From Virgibacillus alimentarius (GTDB taxonomy: Bacteria; Bacillota; Bacilli; Bacillales; Amphibacillaceae), in contig NZ_JFBD01000010.1 of NCBI RefSeq assembly GCF_000709085.1, forward strand, positions 42,701-106,700: DNA of 64,000 bases, read 5' to 3'. Shown here one piece after another: positions 53,861 through 62,415 of the stretch (positions within the stretch are counted from its first letter, which is position 1; each line of letters opens with the position of its first letter). The translations under genes and the position numbers were made by a program. A model generated the notes under the pieces. The model was not told the origin of the DNA and did no database searches. It worked only from the letters and a program-made list of their open reading frames with translations.

Positions 53861-55323
53861 ACGGAATCATTACCGGGATTGTGGTAGTTTATCTTTTCAT
53901 CTGTATCTTAATAGGAATCTGGGCAACTAGACAGACAAAGTCCACGAGTGATTTTCTAATAGCCGGAAGGAATCTAGGAATGTTTGTCATGGCAATTGCC
54001 GCATTCTCATCCATTCAAAGTGGGTTTGGATTACTTGGTGGAGTTGGACAAACTTATGATGCTGGAATGGGATTTGCTGCAGGTGTGTTAATAGCTGCTC
54101 CATTAGGTTTTGGTCTAACCTGGTTCCTTGTAGGCAAGCGAATGTGGATGATGGGAAGTAAAGGTGATGTATATACACTTGGGGATGTTGTTGAAAAAAG
54201 ATACGATAGCAAGGCGGCACGAGGTTGGTTAGGCATTGCTATTACGCTGGGGGTTATCGGATATCTAGGAACACAAGTACAGGCGATGGGGATCATCATG
54301 CACTCTATATTTGGTGTTTCTCCGAAAGTTGGAGCATTGATAGGTTTGACAATTTTAGCCTTCTATTCAGTTGGAGGCGGAATTATCGCCAGTGTTTATA
54401 CAGATTTATTTCAAGGGATTATCATGATTATCGTTTCGATTGTTATATTTTTCATAGCAATAAATGTAGGTGGTGGAATGCAAACAATAACACAAAACCT
54501 ACAAAGTGCAGATCCGTTATTAGCTACTTCATTTGGAACCTATTCAATGGTGAGTATAGCATGCTGGATATTTTTATTCAGTTTAGGTGCTGCCGGACAG
54601 CCGCATTTCATAAATAAATTTTTAATGATAAAGAGTCCAAAACAATTGAAATGGGGAGCATTTACTGCCGGGATTGCGTATGCGATAACGGTTTTACTGG
54701 TAGTCAGTATTGGATTATCGGCAAGATCTCTCTATATTCAGGGAAAATTCCCCGAGCTCGCTACTCCTGATGATTCGTTGGTAGTATTCGTCACGCATTT
54801 TACACCTTCTGTTATAGGTGGATTGGTACTTGCTGGGTTACTTGCAGCAATCATGTCCACTGGCTCAGGATTTGTAACATTAGGGGCGGCGAGTATAGTC
54901 CGGGATATCCCTAGAGCCTTTAATATAAAAGTCAAAAATGAATTAATGATGAATAGGATAGTTGTACTGGCATTATTGATTATCTCTACTCTTTTCTCTT
55001 TTTATATGGATACACTCGTAGCATTACTTGGAGTATTTGGTTGGGGAACATTTGCTTCCACCGTTTTTCCTGCTGTTGTACTCGGATTGATTTGGAAAAG
55101 AGCAACCAAACAAGGAGCCATTGCAAGCATTGTAATTGGATTATTTTTAAATTTCCTTCTAGAAATAGGTCAAAAATATGGAATCGTTATATTACCTGAA
55201 GGTGTAGTTGTTGGAGCATTTTCATTAGCCATATCTATTATGACTTTTATTATTATTTCCTTATTAACACAAAAGGAAAACGTCCGTTTGGATAAAGAAA
55301 TGTTAAAAGCGATGGAAGGTTAG
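53857..55323 (+). CDS. Sodium:solute symporter family protein
   Basis: 488 residues, about 13 helices. Motifs: FLIAGRNLGMFVMAIAAFSSIQSGFGLLGG near 30-60, VGGGIIASVYTDLFQGIIMI near 150 and ILAGLLAAIMSTGSGFVTLG near 330. Acts with the co-operonic acyl-CoA synthetase, so the substrate is probably a carboxylic acid. Translationally coupled to the previous gene. Confidence 0.9.
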   Translation: MNGIITGIVVVYLFICILIGIWATRQTKSTSDFLIAGRNLGMFVMAIAAFSSIQSGFGLLGGVGQTYDAGMGFAAGVLIAAPLGFGLTWFLVGKRMWMMGSKGDVYTLGDVVEKRYDSKAARGWLGIAITLGVIGYLGTQVQAMGIIMHSIFGVSPKVGALIGLTILAFYSVGGGIIASVYTDLFQGIIMIIVSIVIFFIAINVGGGMQTITQNLQSADPLLATSFGTYSMVSIACWIFLFSLGAAGQPHFINKFLMIKSPKQLKWGAFTAGIAYAITVLLVVSIGLSARSLYIQGKFPELATPDDSLVVFVTHFTPSVIGGLVLAGLLAAIMSTGSGFVTLGAASIVRDIPRAFNIKVKNELMMNRIVVLALLIISTLFSFYMDTLVALLGVFGWGTFASTVFPAVVLGLIWKRATKQGAIASIVIGLFLNFLLEIGQKYGIVILPEGVVVGAFSLAISIMTFIIISLLTQKENVRLDKEMLKAMEG

Positions 55324-55342
55324 ACTTAAGGGGGTTTTATTG

Positions 55343-56887
55343 ATGGATGTAGGATATCTCGTAAATCGGGTTGAAAAACATTTACAAACGATTGATCCAA
55401 ATCAGTTAGCTATAAAGCTAGAGACAGAAGAGTCATGGACTTATGGAGAGCTCAATGCGTGGTCCAATAAATATGCCAATTCACTTAAAAGGATGGGAGT
55501 AAAAAAAGGAGATAGAGTTGGAATCCTTCTATATAATAACTTAGCGTATTTTGCGCTTTATTTTGCAATAGCAAAACTGGGAGCAATCGCTGTCAGAATC
55601 AACTTTAGACTGGAAAGTGAAGAGTTGGAATATATTCTTAATGATTCCGGGTGTAAAGTTTTATGTTTTGATGCAACACTATCTAAAAAAATGGATGTTA
55701 TCCGAACCTCCATACCTGTAAAAGAATATGTATGCCTACCGAAAAATGACCAACCTGTACCCGATTGGTCAAAAAACTGGGAGGTTCTAAGACAAGGTGA
55801 TGCAACATTTGCTTATCGGAGTGATATTGATAAATCAGATCCAGTTATGCTGATGTATACATCAGGAACGACAGGAAGACCTAAAGGGGCATTATGGACG
55901 CACGAAAACACATTATGGTTTTCTAGCATGCAGGCGCTAAAATGGGGATTTGATTCGAATACAGTTGGAATGACAACGGGACCATTATATCATGTTGGTG
56001 CTCTAGAAGATATTGCTTTAGCAGCACTTCTATCTGGTGGAACAGTAATCATTACCAAAAGTGGAAATTTTGATATTGGAAGAGTTTTGTCTGTTATTGA
56101 ACATGAAAAAGTTACAGATTGTTTCTTATTCCCATTTATGATATACGAAATGCTCAAGCTACCGGAAATTTCCTCCTTTCATCTGGACCATCTCCAAAGG
56201 ATTTATTCAGGAGGGGATCCCATTACCTCTTGGGCAATAGATCAATTAAAAGAATTATTCCCACATATTGGTTTAGTTCAGGTATATGGACTAACAGAAG
56301 GTACCCCCATTGCTACATCACTAGATCCAGAAGATGCAGAGTCAAAAGGGTATACAGCCGGCAAACCAATGCCTTTTACAAAGATAAAAATTGTTGATAA
56401 TGAAAACAAGGTACAAGGTTTTGATACAATTGGTGAAATTTGTGTAAAAGGACCAGCAGTTGCCACAGAATATTGGCAAAAGCCAGAGGAAACAGAAACC
56501 ACTTTTATTAATGGGTGGTGTCATACTGGTGATTTAGGATATATAGATCAAGACGGTTATTTGAAGATATCTGGCAGAAAAAAAGACATGATCCGTAGTG
56601 GAGGTGAAAATATATATCCGGTTGAAGTAGAGGATGTATTAATCAGATATGATGGAATTCAGGATGTTGCAGTTGTTGGAATTCCCGATCCGAAATATAT
56701 AGAGTCGGTTTGTGCGATAATTGTACCGAAATCAGATATAGCTCTAACCGAAGCGGAAATTCTTGATTTTATTAAAGGTAAGCTCGCGAGCTATAAAAAA
56801 CCTAGAAAAATAGTTTTCATGGATGAGCTACCACGAACTGCTTCAGGTAAAGTGCAAAAATTTAGATTAAGAGAGTTATATAGATAA
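55343..56887 (+). CDS. AMP-dependent acyl-CoA synthetase
   Basis: 514 residues, ANL superfamily. ATP-binding P-loop MLMYTSGTTGRPKGA near 165, QVYGLTEGT near 305, TGDLGYIDQDGYLKISGRKKDMI near 395 and the C-terminal Lys in PRTASGKVQKFRL. It activates a carboxylic acid taken up by the symporter; chain length unknown. AAGGGGG lies before the ATG at 55343 (the in-frame TTG just before is part of the spacer). Confidence 0.92.
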   Translation: MDVGYLVNRVEKHLQTIDPNQLAIKLETEESWTYGELNAWSNKYANSLKRMGVKKGDRVGILLYNNLAYFALYFAIAKLGAIAVRINFRLESEELEYILNDSGCKVLCFDATLSKKMDVIRTSIPVKEYVCLPKNDQPVPDWSKNWEVLRQGDATFAYRSDIDKSDPVMLMYTSGTTGRPKGALWTHENTLWFSSMQALKWGFDSNTVGMTTGPLYHVGALEDIALAALLSGGTVIITKSGNFDIGRVLSVIEHEKVTDCFLFPFMIYEMLKLPEISSFHLDHLQRIYSGGDPITSWAIDQLKELFPHIGLVQVYGLTEGTPIATSLDPEDAESKGYTAGKPMPFTKIKIVDNENKVQGFDTIGEICVKGPAVATEYWQKPEETETTFINGWCHTGDLGYIDQDGYLKISGRKKDMIRSGGENIYPVEVEDVLIRYDGIQDVAVVGIPDPKYIESVCAIIVPKSDIALTEAEILDFIKGKLASYKKPRKIVFMDELPRTASGKVQKFRLRELYR

Positions 56888-56927
56888 GTACAGAAGTCAT
56901 TCAAAATATTCTTCCATAAACTGTGAG

Positions 56928-57368
56928 GTGATTATAATTTTCAACAAATGCTATGAAGATTATCAAGTCGGAGAAACATGGTATTCTAGAGGAAGAACAC
57001 TAACAGAGTCAGATCTTGTAAATTTTGCTTCCCTTAGTGGTGATTGGTTTCCGCTTCATACGGATATGGAATATGCCAAAGAAACACAGTTTAAAGAAAG
57101 AATTGCACATGGAATGCTCGTTTTATCCATATCAACTGGTCTAATGTTATTAGAACCTGGAATCATTGTTGCATTTTATGGAATGGACAACATCAGATTC
57201 ATCGAACCAACTTTCATTAATGATACAATTTCCCTAGAAATGAGGGTTATTGATAAAAAAGACAAGAGTAAAAGCACTGGTGTAATTGTCACAAAGCTGC
57301 ATGTCAAGAAACAAACAGGTAAAACGGTTACTGTCGGTAATCTAAGTATGCTAGTAAATAAAGAGTGA
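56928..57368 (+). CDS. MaoC-like acyl dehydratase, non-canonical start region
   Basis: Hot-dog fold protein of the MaoC family: FASLSGDWFPLHTDMEYAK near 32 contains the catalytic Asp and His, and RIAHGMLVLSI follows. The first canonical start is GTG 56928, but GAGGTG, the only ribosome site, covers that codon. Spacing points to ATA 56934 or ATT 56937 (IFNKCYEDYQVGE), where related proteins begin. The true start may be ATT, or an ATG may have changed. 143-146 residues. Likely works with the acyl-CoA synthetase on a shared acyl-CoA. Confidence 0.8.
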   Translation: MIIIFNKCYEDYQVGETWYSRGRTLTESDLVNFASLSGDWFPLHTDMEYAKETQFKERIAHGMLVLSISTGLMLLEPGIIVAFYGMDNIRFIEPTFINDTISLEMRVIDKKDKSKSTGVIVTKLHVKKQTGKTVTVGNLSMLVNKE

Positions 57369-57648
57369 AAACGATATGGATCAAAATCAAATATCCTCTT
57401 CGTTCGTTATTACCCCTTTTTTCGTACATAAGGGGTAATAATGATTACATCCATTATTTAAGGGGATGGTTTAGATGAATAATTCATCGTCGGTAGTAGG
57501 CTGGCTCACCGAGAAACAATACTTTTGAAAAATGCAGCAAACACAGCGCTTTCTCTCCACTCTCCGTTTCCTACCACCGGATAAGTTGCTGACCATGTTT
57601 TTTTCCATTCCAGCAAATCTGCTAACTGAAGGTCACTTCTAAATTACC
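57369..57648. other. Intergenic: imperfect stem and a dead short frame
   Basis: ATTACCCCTT / AAGGGGTAAT (57405-57440) may terminate the carboxylate operon but lacks a T-run. An ATG at 57475 behind AAGGGG opens only 17 codons. Nothing else is recognised. Confidence 0.4.
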
Positions 57649-57730
57649 TTGCATTGCAAGATAAACAATGATACCCTAATCATATACCTTGTAATGCAAT
57701 CTATTTTTAACCTTAACCCTTGCATTACAA
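57649..57730 (+). promoter_or_regulatory. Three PadR operator-like palindromes
   Basis: TTGCATTGCAA (57649), TTGTAATGCAA (57689) and TTGCATTACAA (57720), spaced 40 and 31 bases, all of the form TTGYAWTRCAA and flanked by CC and GATA. They precede the PadR gene by 24 bases, so autoregulation is likely. Confidence 0.65.
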
Positions 57731-57753
57731 GATACTAAAAGAGGTGATAACAT

Positions 57754-58113
57754 TTGTCTACAACGCAAATGCTAAAAGGCATCCTTGATGGCTGTTTGCT
57801 GGCGATTATTAAAAATAAAGAAGTATATGGATACGAAATAGCCAAAAAACTGGAAAGCTACGGTTTTGCGTCTTTGAGCGAGGGTACAATTTATCCATTG
57901 CTCATACGGATGAAAAAGGAAGAATTAGTGACAGCAACCTCAAAGAAATCGACAGCGGGACCGAGGAGAAAATATTATTCGCTTACCCTTAAGGGAGAGG
58001 AAGCATTGCAATCTTTTATAAAGCGATGGAATGGGCTGCAAAATAATGTCAATAATGTATTGCGCTATGAGTCGGATGGAGAGGAAACAAAAGGAGATGA
58101 GCATGGTGAATGA
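57754..58113 (+). CDS. PadR family transcriptional regulator
   Basis: 119 residues, winged helix of the PadR-s1 group (YGYEIAKKLESYGFASLSEGTIYPLLIRMKKEELV). TTG start behind GAGGTG at seven bases. Overlaps the next gene (DUF1700-type membrane protein) by 11 bases, the classic PadR/DUF1700 pair. Operator-like palindromes lie upstream. Confidence 0.9.
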   Translation: MSTTQMLKGILDGCLLAIIKNKEVYGYEIAKKLESYGFASLSEGTIYPLLIRMKKEELVTATSKKSTAGPRRKYYSLTLKGEEALQSFIKRWNGLQNNVNNVLRYESDGEETKGDEHGE

Positions 58114-58873
58114 ACAACTGGGGCTTTCAGAGAAAAGCAAGGATTTTTTGGAGAATTTAAGACTTTATTTATTTTCCAGCGGGAAAAATTCAGGTGAAAT
58201 CAAGGAAATTGTGGAGGAGCTGGAAGTCCATTTATACGAAGCGGAACAAAACGGCAAATCCGTTGAAAAGATTATAGGAAACTCACCGAAAGAATATATG
58301 GAAATGATTTCGGATGAAATGACGATTGACTACAAAACCTCGATCAAATATATTTGCCTCATCATTTTTGGATCGTTTTCGTTTCGAATCTTTCCGGACT
58401 TATTGGAAGGAAACCTGTCCTACTCTGTTTTGGAGATCGCAGGACATATTGTCATCGGCGCAATATTTGTTGCTTCCATTATAATCGGATTTAAATACCT
58501 TTCCACAAGGAAGCAAACTTTAAAAAAAATCATCATCACATTGATTCCTATCATGGTTCTTCCGATTGCTTTATTTGTCGGTTTACTCTTTTTAAACCAT
58601 TCGGTTGAAACGCCGATGATTCAATTTGGCCATACAGGCAGTCTAATTGTCGCAGCCGTTACAGGAATCTTTTTAATTGGTGTATCGATATGGGCAAAAA
58701 CATGGGTAATGGTCGTTGTCGTCGCGTTGTTGACATTGCCTGATTATTTCTTAAGCATGACATCATTAAGCGATAAAATGCAGCTCATGATCAGCCCATG
58801 GATTACATTTGCCGGCATTGCCATTTATCTTTGGATTTCATTTAAATTGGAGAAGAAGCGTTCAGAAAGTTAA
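58103..58873 (+). CDS. DUF1700-like (HAAS) membrane protein
   Basis: 256 residues. The N-terminus is a soluble helical domain of the HAAS type (residues 1-85, EIVEELEVHLYEAEQNGKS). Five or six membrane helices follow. Usually encoded with PadR regulators. AAAGGAGATGAGC precedes the ATG, which overlaps the PadR stop region. The function is unknown; target of its own regulator. Confidence 0.85.
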   Translation: MVNEQLGLSEKSKDFLENLRLYLFSSGKNSGEIKEIVEELEVHLYEAEQNGKSVEKIIGNSPKEYMEMISDEMTIDYKTSIKYICLIIFGSFSFRIFPDLLEGNLSYSVLEIAGHIVIGAIFVASIIIGFKYLSTRKQTLKKIIITLIPIMVLPIALFVGLLFLNHSVETPMIQFGHTGSLIVAAVTGIFLIGVSIWAKTWVMVVVVALLTLPDYFLSMTSLSDKMQLMISPWITFAGIAIYLWISFKLEKKRSES

Positions 58874-58921
58874 AGAGGAGGTCTGTCCGCTTCAGGCGGG
58901 CCTAATTACATGGATCTCAAT

Positions 58922-58968
58922 AAAAAAGCATTGTATACAATTTATTTGATCGTATACAACGCTTTTTT
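58922..58968. terminator. Bidirectional terminator
   Basis: AAAAAAGC-TTGTATAC pairs with GTATACAA-GCTTTTTT; it serves the DUF1700 gene and the iron alcohol dehydrogenase. Confidence 0.85.
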
Positions 58969-59011
58969 ATTGGTGATTGTTCCTGCACAATAGGAAGGTC
59001 TTGATTGTCCT

Positions 59012-60154
59012 CTATTGATATGCAGCTTGAAAGATATCAATGATGTCTTTTTCTTTTCCTTGAATTGGATTGCTTACTGCGTTTCCGTCTTCAAGTGAAA
59101 GTTTAGCCATCTTTTCAAAATCTTCTTCCTTCACGCCTAGTTCACGTAAATTAGCCGGGATATTGACATCTTCAGATAATTTTCTAATAGCATCAATCGC
59201 TTTATCAGCAGCCTCTCTGACAGACAGTCCTTCCGTCTGTTCTCCCATGAATTTAGCGATATCCGCGAATTTTTGTGGATTAGAGATGATATTGTATTTT
59301 TCAACGTGAGGAAGTAATACAGCATTGGCAACCCCATGAGCAATATCATACAATCCACCAAGTTGGTGAGCCATGGCATGTACATAACCTAACCCGGCAT
59401 TATTAAATGCCATACCTGCAAGTAAAGATGCATGTGCCATGTTTTCACGTGCTTCTAAATTTTGACCATATGCAACAGCCTGGCGTAAGTTCGTTGAAAT
59501 TAACTTAATCGCTTGGATAGCCATGGAGTCTGTTACGGGATTTGCACCTAAAGATACATATGATTCAATCGCATGTGTCAGTGCGTCCATGCCAGTAGCA
59601 GCTGTTAATCCAGCAGGTTTACCCACCATTAATTCAGGGTCATTAATAGAAACAAGTGGCGTATTTCTCCAGCTTACAATAACAAATTTGACTTTTTTCT
59701 CTGTATTTGTAATCACACAGTGTCGCGTCACTTCACTGCCTGTTCCCGCAGTCGTATTAACAGAAACAAGCGGCGGTAGAGGGTTTGTCAGCGTTTCAAT
59801 CCCTGCATAATTTTCATAAAGGTCCCCTTCATGTGTAGCTGCAATTCCAATCCCTTTGCCGCAATCATGAGCGCTTCCGCCTCCAACAGTCAAAATAAGA
59901 TCACAATTTTCGGATTGGTAAACTTCGAGTCCATCTCGTACATTCGTATCTTTCGGATTTGGCTCTACTTTATCATAAAAAGCGTAATCGATTCCTTCTT
60001 TCTTTAGAGAGGCAATCACTTTATCTACTGGTCCGCCTTCAAGTTTTTTTAAAAATTCATCGGTTACAATCAGCGCCTTTTTAGCACCTAATATTTGACA
60101 ACGTTCGCCAACAACATCTATTGAACCACGGCCAAAAAAGTTTACATTCGGCAT
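59012..60154 (-). CDS. Iron-containing alcohol dehydrogenase, start abutting a hairpin
   Basis: Group III Fe/NAD alcohol dehydrogenase (methanol dehydrogenase-like), 380 residues. Motifs LTVGGGSAHDCGKGIG near 93, TTAGTGSEVTRHCV near 137, GMDALTHAIESYVS near 190 and YVHAMAHQLGGLYDIAHG near 255 hold the cofactor and metal ligands. The first ATG gives MPNVNFFGRGS, a few residues short of relatives. It has no ribosome binding site, and an inverted repeat ending in seven T's lies directly before it (60155-60198). The frame is intact, but its expression in this form is doubtful. Confidence 0.88.
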   Translation of the reverse strand: MPNVNFFGRGSIDVVGERCQILGAKKALIVTDEFLKKLEGGPVDKVIASLKKEGIDYAFYDKVEPNPKDTNVRDGLEVYQSENCDLILTVGGGSAHDCGKGIGIAATHEGDLYENYAGIETLTNPLPPLVSVNTTAGTGSEVTRHCVITNTEKKVKFVIVSWRNTPLVSINDPELMVGKPAGLTAATGMDALTHAIESYVSLGANPVTDSMAIQAIKLISTNLRQAVAYGQNLEARENMAHASLLAGMAFNNAGLGYVHAMAHQLGGLYDIAHGVANAVLLPHVEKYNIISNPQKFADIAKFMGEQTEGLSVREAADKAIDAIRKLSEDVNIPANLRELGVKEEDFEKMAKLSLEDGNAVSNPIQGKEKDIIDIFQAAYQ

Positions 60155-60198
60155 AAAAAAATCATCGCTAATGCAATCGTCAGTAGTATGATTTTTTT
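60155..60198 (-). terminator. Terminator-like hairpin directly before the iron alcohol dehydrogenase start
   Basis: On the minus strand AAAAAAATCAT (60198-60188) pairs with ATGATTTTTTT (60165-60155); the T-run ends one base before the ATG. Confidence 0.65.
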
Positions 60199-60260
60199 AC
60201 ATTTTTAATATACAACTTATATGATTTTTATTCAAAAAAGATGCTTCTCCCCCTAATATT

Positions 60261-60291
60261 ATTCGATAAAATCCAAGGAGAGCTAGGCACC
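60261..60291 (+). repeat. Dispersed 31-bp element, copy 5
   Basis: ATTCGATAAAATCC...TAGGCACC, more diverged. It lies 30 bases after the mccB stop codon, in the usual 3'-end position. Confidence 0.7.
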
Positions 60292-60320
60292 TCCCAGGAA
60301 CCACCCGGAAGGCAGCACCT

Positions 60321-61454
60321 TTATTCCATGGCTTGTTCTAAATCCTCCATTAAGTCTTCGCTATCTTCTATTCCTACCGATAGTCGGATTAATCCATCGG
60401 TAATGCCAAGTTCTTTTCTTCGTTCAGGTGGAATGGATGCATGGGTCATTTTGGCAGGAATCGAGATCAAGGTTTCTACTGCACCAAGGCTTTCAGCTAG
60501 TGTAAAATACTGCAGACGTTCCAGTAGACTGTCTGCGGCTTTTTCACTCCCAACATCAAAGGAAATCATGCCCCCGAAGCCGGTTGCTTGCTGTTTTGCG
60601 ATCTCATGTCCTGGGTGAGCCGCTAAACCAGGATAATAAATAGAAGAAACCTGCTTCTGTTCTTGTAAAAAGGCTGCAATTTGCTTGGTATTCTGTTCGA
60701 TTGCTTCCATGCGCAACGCTAATGTTTTGATTCCGCGCAGGAGCAGCCAAGCGTCTTGAGGACCTAAAATGGCTCCAGCAGAATTTTGTATAAAGTGAAT
60801 GCTTTCAGCTAGTGCATCAGATTTAACAGCAACAAGTCCTGCGACAACATCACTATGCCCGCCGATATACTTGCTTGCACTATGCAGTACAATATCTGCA
60901 CCAAGTGATAATGGTTGCTGAAAATATGGGGTTGCAAATGTATTATCGACAATCAATAACAGATCATGTTTTTTTGCGATCTCGGCCATTTTCCAGATGT
61001 CAGTTATTTTTAATAATGGATTGGTTGGTGTTTCAATAAATAAAGCTTTCGTATTCGGCTGTATGGCTACTTCCACCTCTTCGGAATGGCTGGTATCCAC
61101 ATAAGTCGTACTTAAATGGAATTGATCCCATACATGAGACATCAAGCGGTAAGATCCCCCGTATATATCATCTGTCATCACGATATGATCCCCAGCTTCA
61201 AACAGCATCATCACCGAAGTGATCGCTCCCATTCCGGAACCAAAGGCAAAACCGGCTGTGCCATTTTCCAAATCTGCAATCACGGATTCAAGAGCATGCC
61301 TTGTTGGGTTTCCAGTCCTGGAATATTCATAGTCACCAGGATTTCCAGCTTGCTTTTGTTGATACGTACTCGTTTGATAGATCGGAACAGAAACGGCCCC
61401 TGTATGTTCATCGGAAGTTATCCCGCCATGAATCATTTTTGTCTTCGCTTTCAT
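60321..61454 (-). CDS. mccB: Cystathionine gamma-lyase / homocysteine gamma-lyase
   Basis: PLP enzyme of 377 residues, Cys/Met metabolism family. The cofactor Lys is in HSASKYIGGHSDVVAG near 195; YEYSRTGNPTRHALE near 47 and GSGMGAITSVMMLFEAGDHIV near 72 are typical. Splits cystathionine into cysteine, the last step of reverse transsulfuration. Related cystathionine gamma-synthases differ only in substrate; the operon with MccA supports this call. GAGAGGAAG precedes the ATG. Fourteen bases after mccA. Confidence 0.9.
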   Translation of the reverse strand: MKAKTKMIHGGITSDEHTGAVSVPIYQTSTYQQKQAGNPGDYEYSRTGNPTRHALESVIADLENGTAGFAFGSGMGAITSVMMLFEAGDHIVMTDDIYGGSYRLMSHVWDQFHLSTTYVDTSHSEEVEVAIQPNTKALFIETPTNPLLKITDIWKMAEIAKKHDLLLIVDNTFATPYFQQPLSLGADIVLHSASKYIGGHSDVVAGLVAVKSDALAESIHFIQNSAGAILGPQDAWLLLRGIKTLALRMEAIEQNTKQIAAFLQEQKQVSSIYYPGLAAHPGHEIAKQQATGFGGMISFDVGSEKAADSLLERLQYFTLAESLGAVETLISIPAKMTHASIPPERRKELGITDGLIRLSVGIEDSEDLMEDLEQAME

Positions 61455-61468
61455 CTTCTTCCTCTCCT

Positions 61469-62404
61469 TTATCTATTATCCATCTTTCGAAAAATAGCTT
61501 TACTTAAATACCGGTCACTGCTATCTGGAAAAACAGTTACAATTGTTGTTCCTTCTTCTGCCTGTTCGGCCTCTTTTAATGCGGCAAACATGGCGGAGCC
61601 GGAGGAGCTCCCTACAAGCAGTCCCTCTTTACGTGCGAGTGCGGCAACCGTCGAAAATGCATCCTTGTCAGAAACCGTATGAATCGCGTCCATATAGGAT
61701 CGATCCACAAAGGGAGGCAAAAATTCCATGCCGATCCCTTCCGTTTCATGTGGTCCCGCTTCTCCTCCGCCAATAATGGATCCTTCAGGTTCGACAATCA
61801 CCGTCTTAATCTTGGGATTTTTTTCCTTTAAATAGCGGGAGACACCCATAAATGTTCCGCCTGAACCTGCACCAGCTACAAATATATCTACTTCCCCCGT
61901 AAGGTCGCTCCATATTTCCGGTGCCAGTGTCCGGTAATATGCTAGCGGATTTGTGAAGGTAGCGAATTGTTTTGGTGAAAAACTATTTGGAATGTTTTCT
62001 AGTAATTCATTTGTTTGATCAATCGCCCCCTGCATCCCTTCTTCCCGTGGCGTATGAACAATCTTTGCACCCAGTGCTTGCATAATCACTTGTTTTTCCC
62101 GGCTAAAATGTTCTGGGACACAGAAAATAACAGATATGTTTTTCTTTAAAGCTGCCACAGCTAAACCAATTCCTGTATTTCCTGCTGTCGGTTCAATCAT
62201 CGTTCCCCCTTCTTGCAGATGACCTTTTGCAAGTGCATCTTCTATAAACACACGACCCAGCCGATCTTTTATACTTCCGCCCGGATTATAAAACTCCAGC
62301 TTCGCAAATAACCGGACCCCTTTCGGCAGGGAAAATTGGGTTATTTCCAGTAAGGGAGTGTGACCAATTAAATCATTGATGGATCGATAAATCGTCATCA
62401 TCAT
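61469..62404 (-). CDS. mccA: Cystathionine beta-synthase (O-acetylserine-dependent)
   Basis: PLP enzyme of 309-311 residues (CysK/CBS family). Cofactor Lys in NPGGSIKDRLG near 43, PTAGNTGIGLA near 70, GSGTFMGVSRYL near 180 and GSSSGSAMFAAL near 265. Condenses homocysteine with O-acetylserine. Three successive ATGs; the third is best spaced from GAGG. Preceded by the methyltransferase-LuxS gene and followed by mccB. Confidence 0.9.
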   Translation of the reverse strand: MMMTIYRSINDLIGHTPLLEITQFSLPKGVRLFAKLEFYNPGGSIKDRLGRVFIEDALAKGHLQEGGTMIEPTAGNTGIGLAVAALKKNISVIFCVPEHFSREKQVIMQALGAKIVHTPREEGMQGAIDQTNELLENIPNSFSPKQFATFTNPLAYYRTLAPEIWSDLTGEVDIFVAGAGSGGTFMGVSRYLKEKNPKIKTVIVEPEGSIIGGGEAGPHETEGIGMEFLPPFVDRSYMDAIHTVSDKDAFSTVAALARKEGLLVGSSSGSAMFAALKEAEQAEEGTTIVTVFPDSSDRYLSKAIFRKMDNR

Positions 62405-62415
62405 CGCCTCTACTT

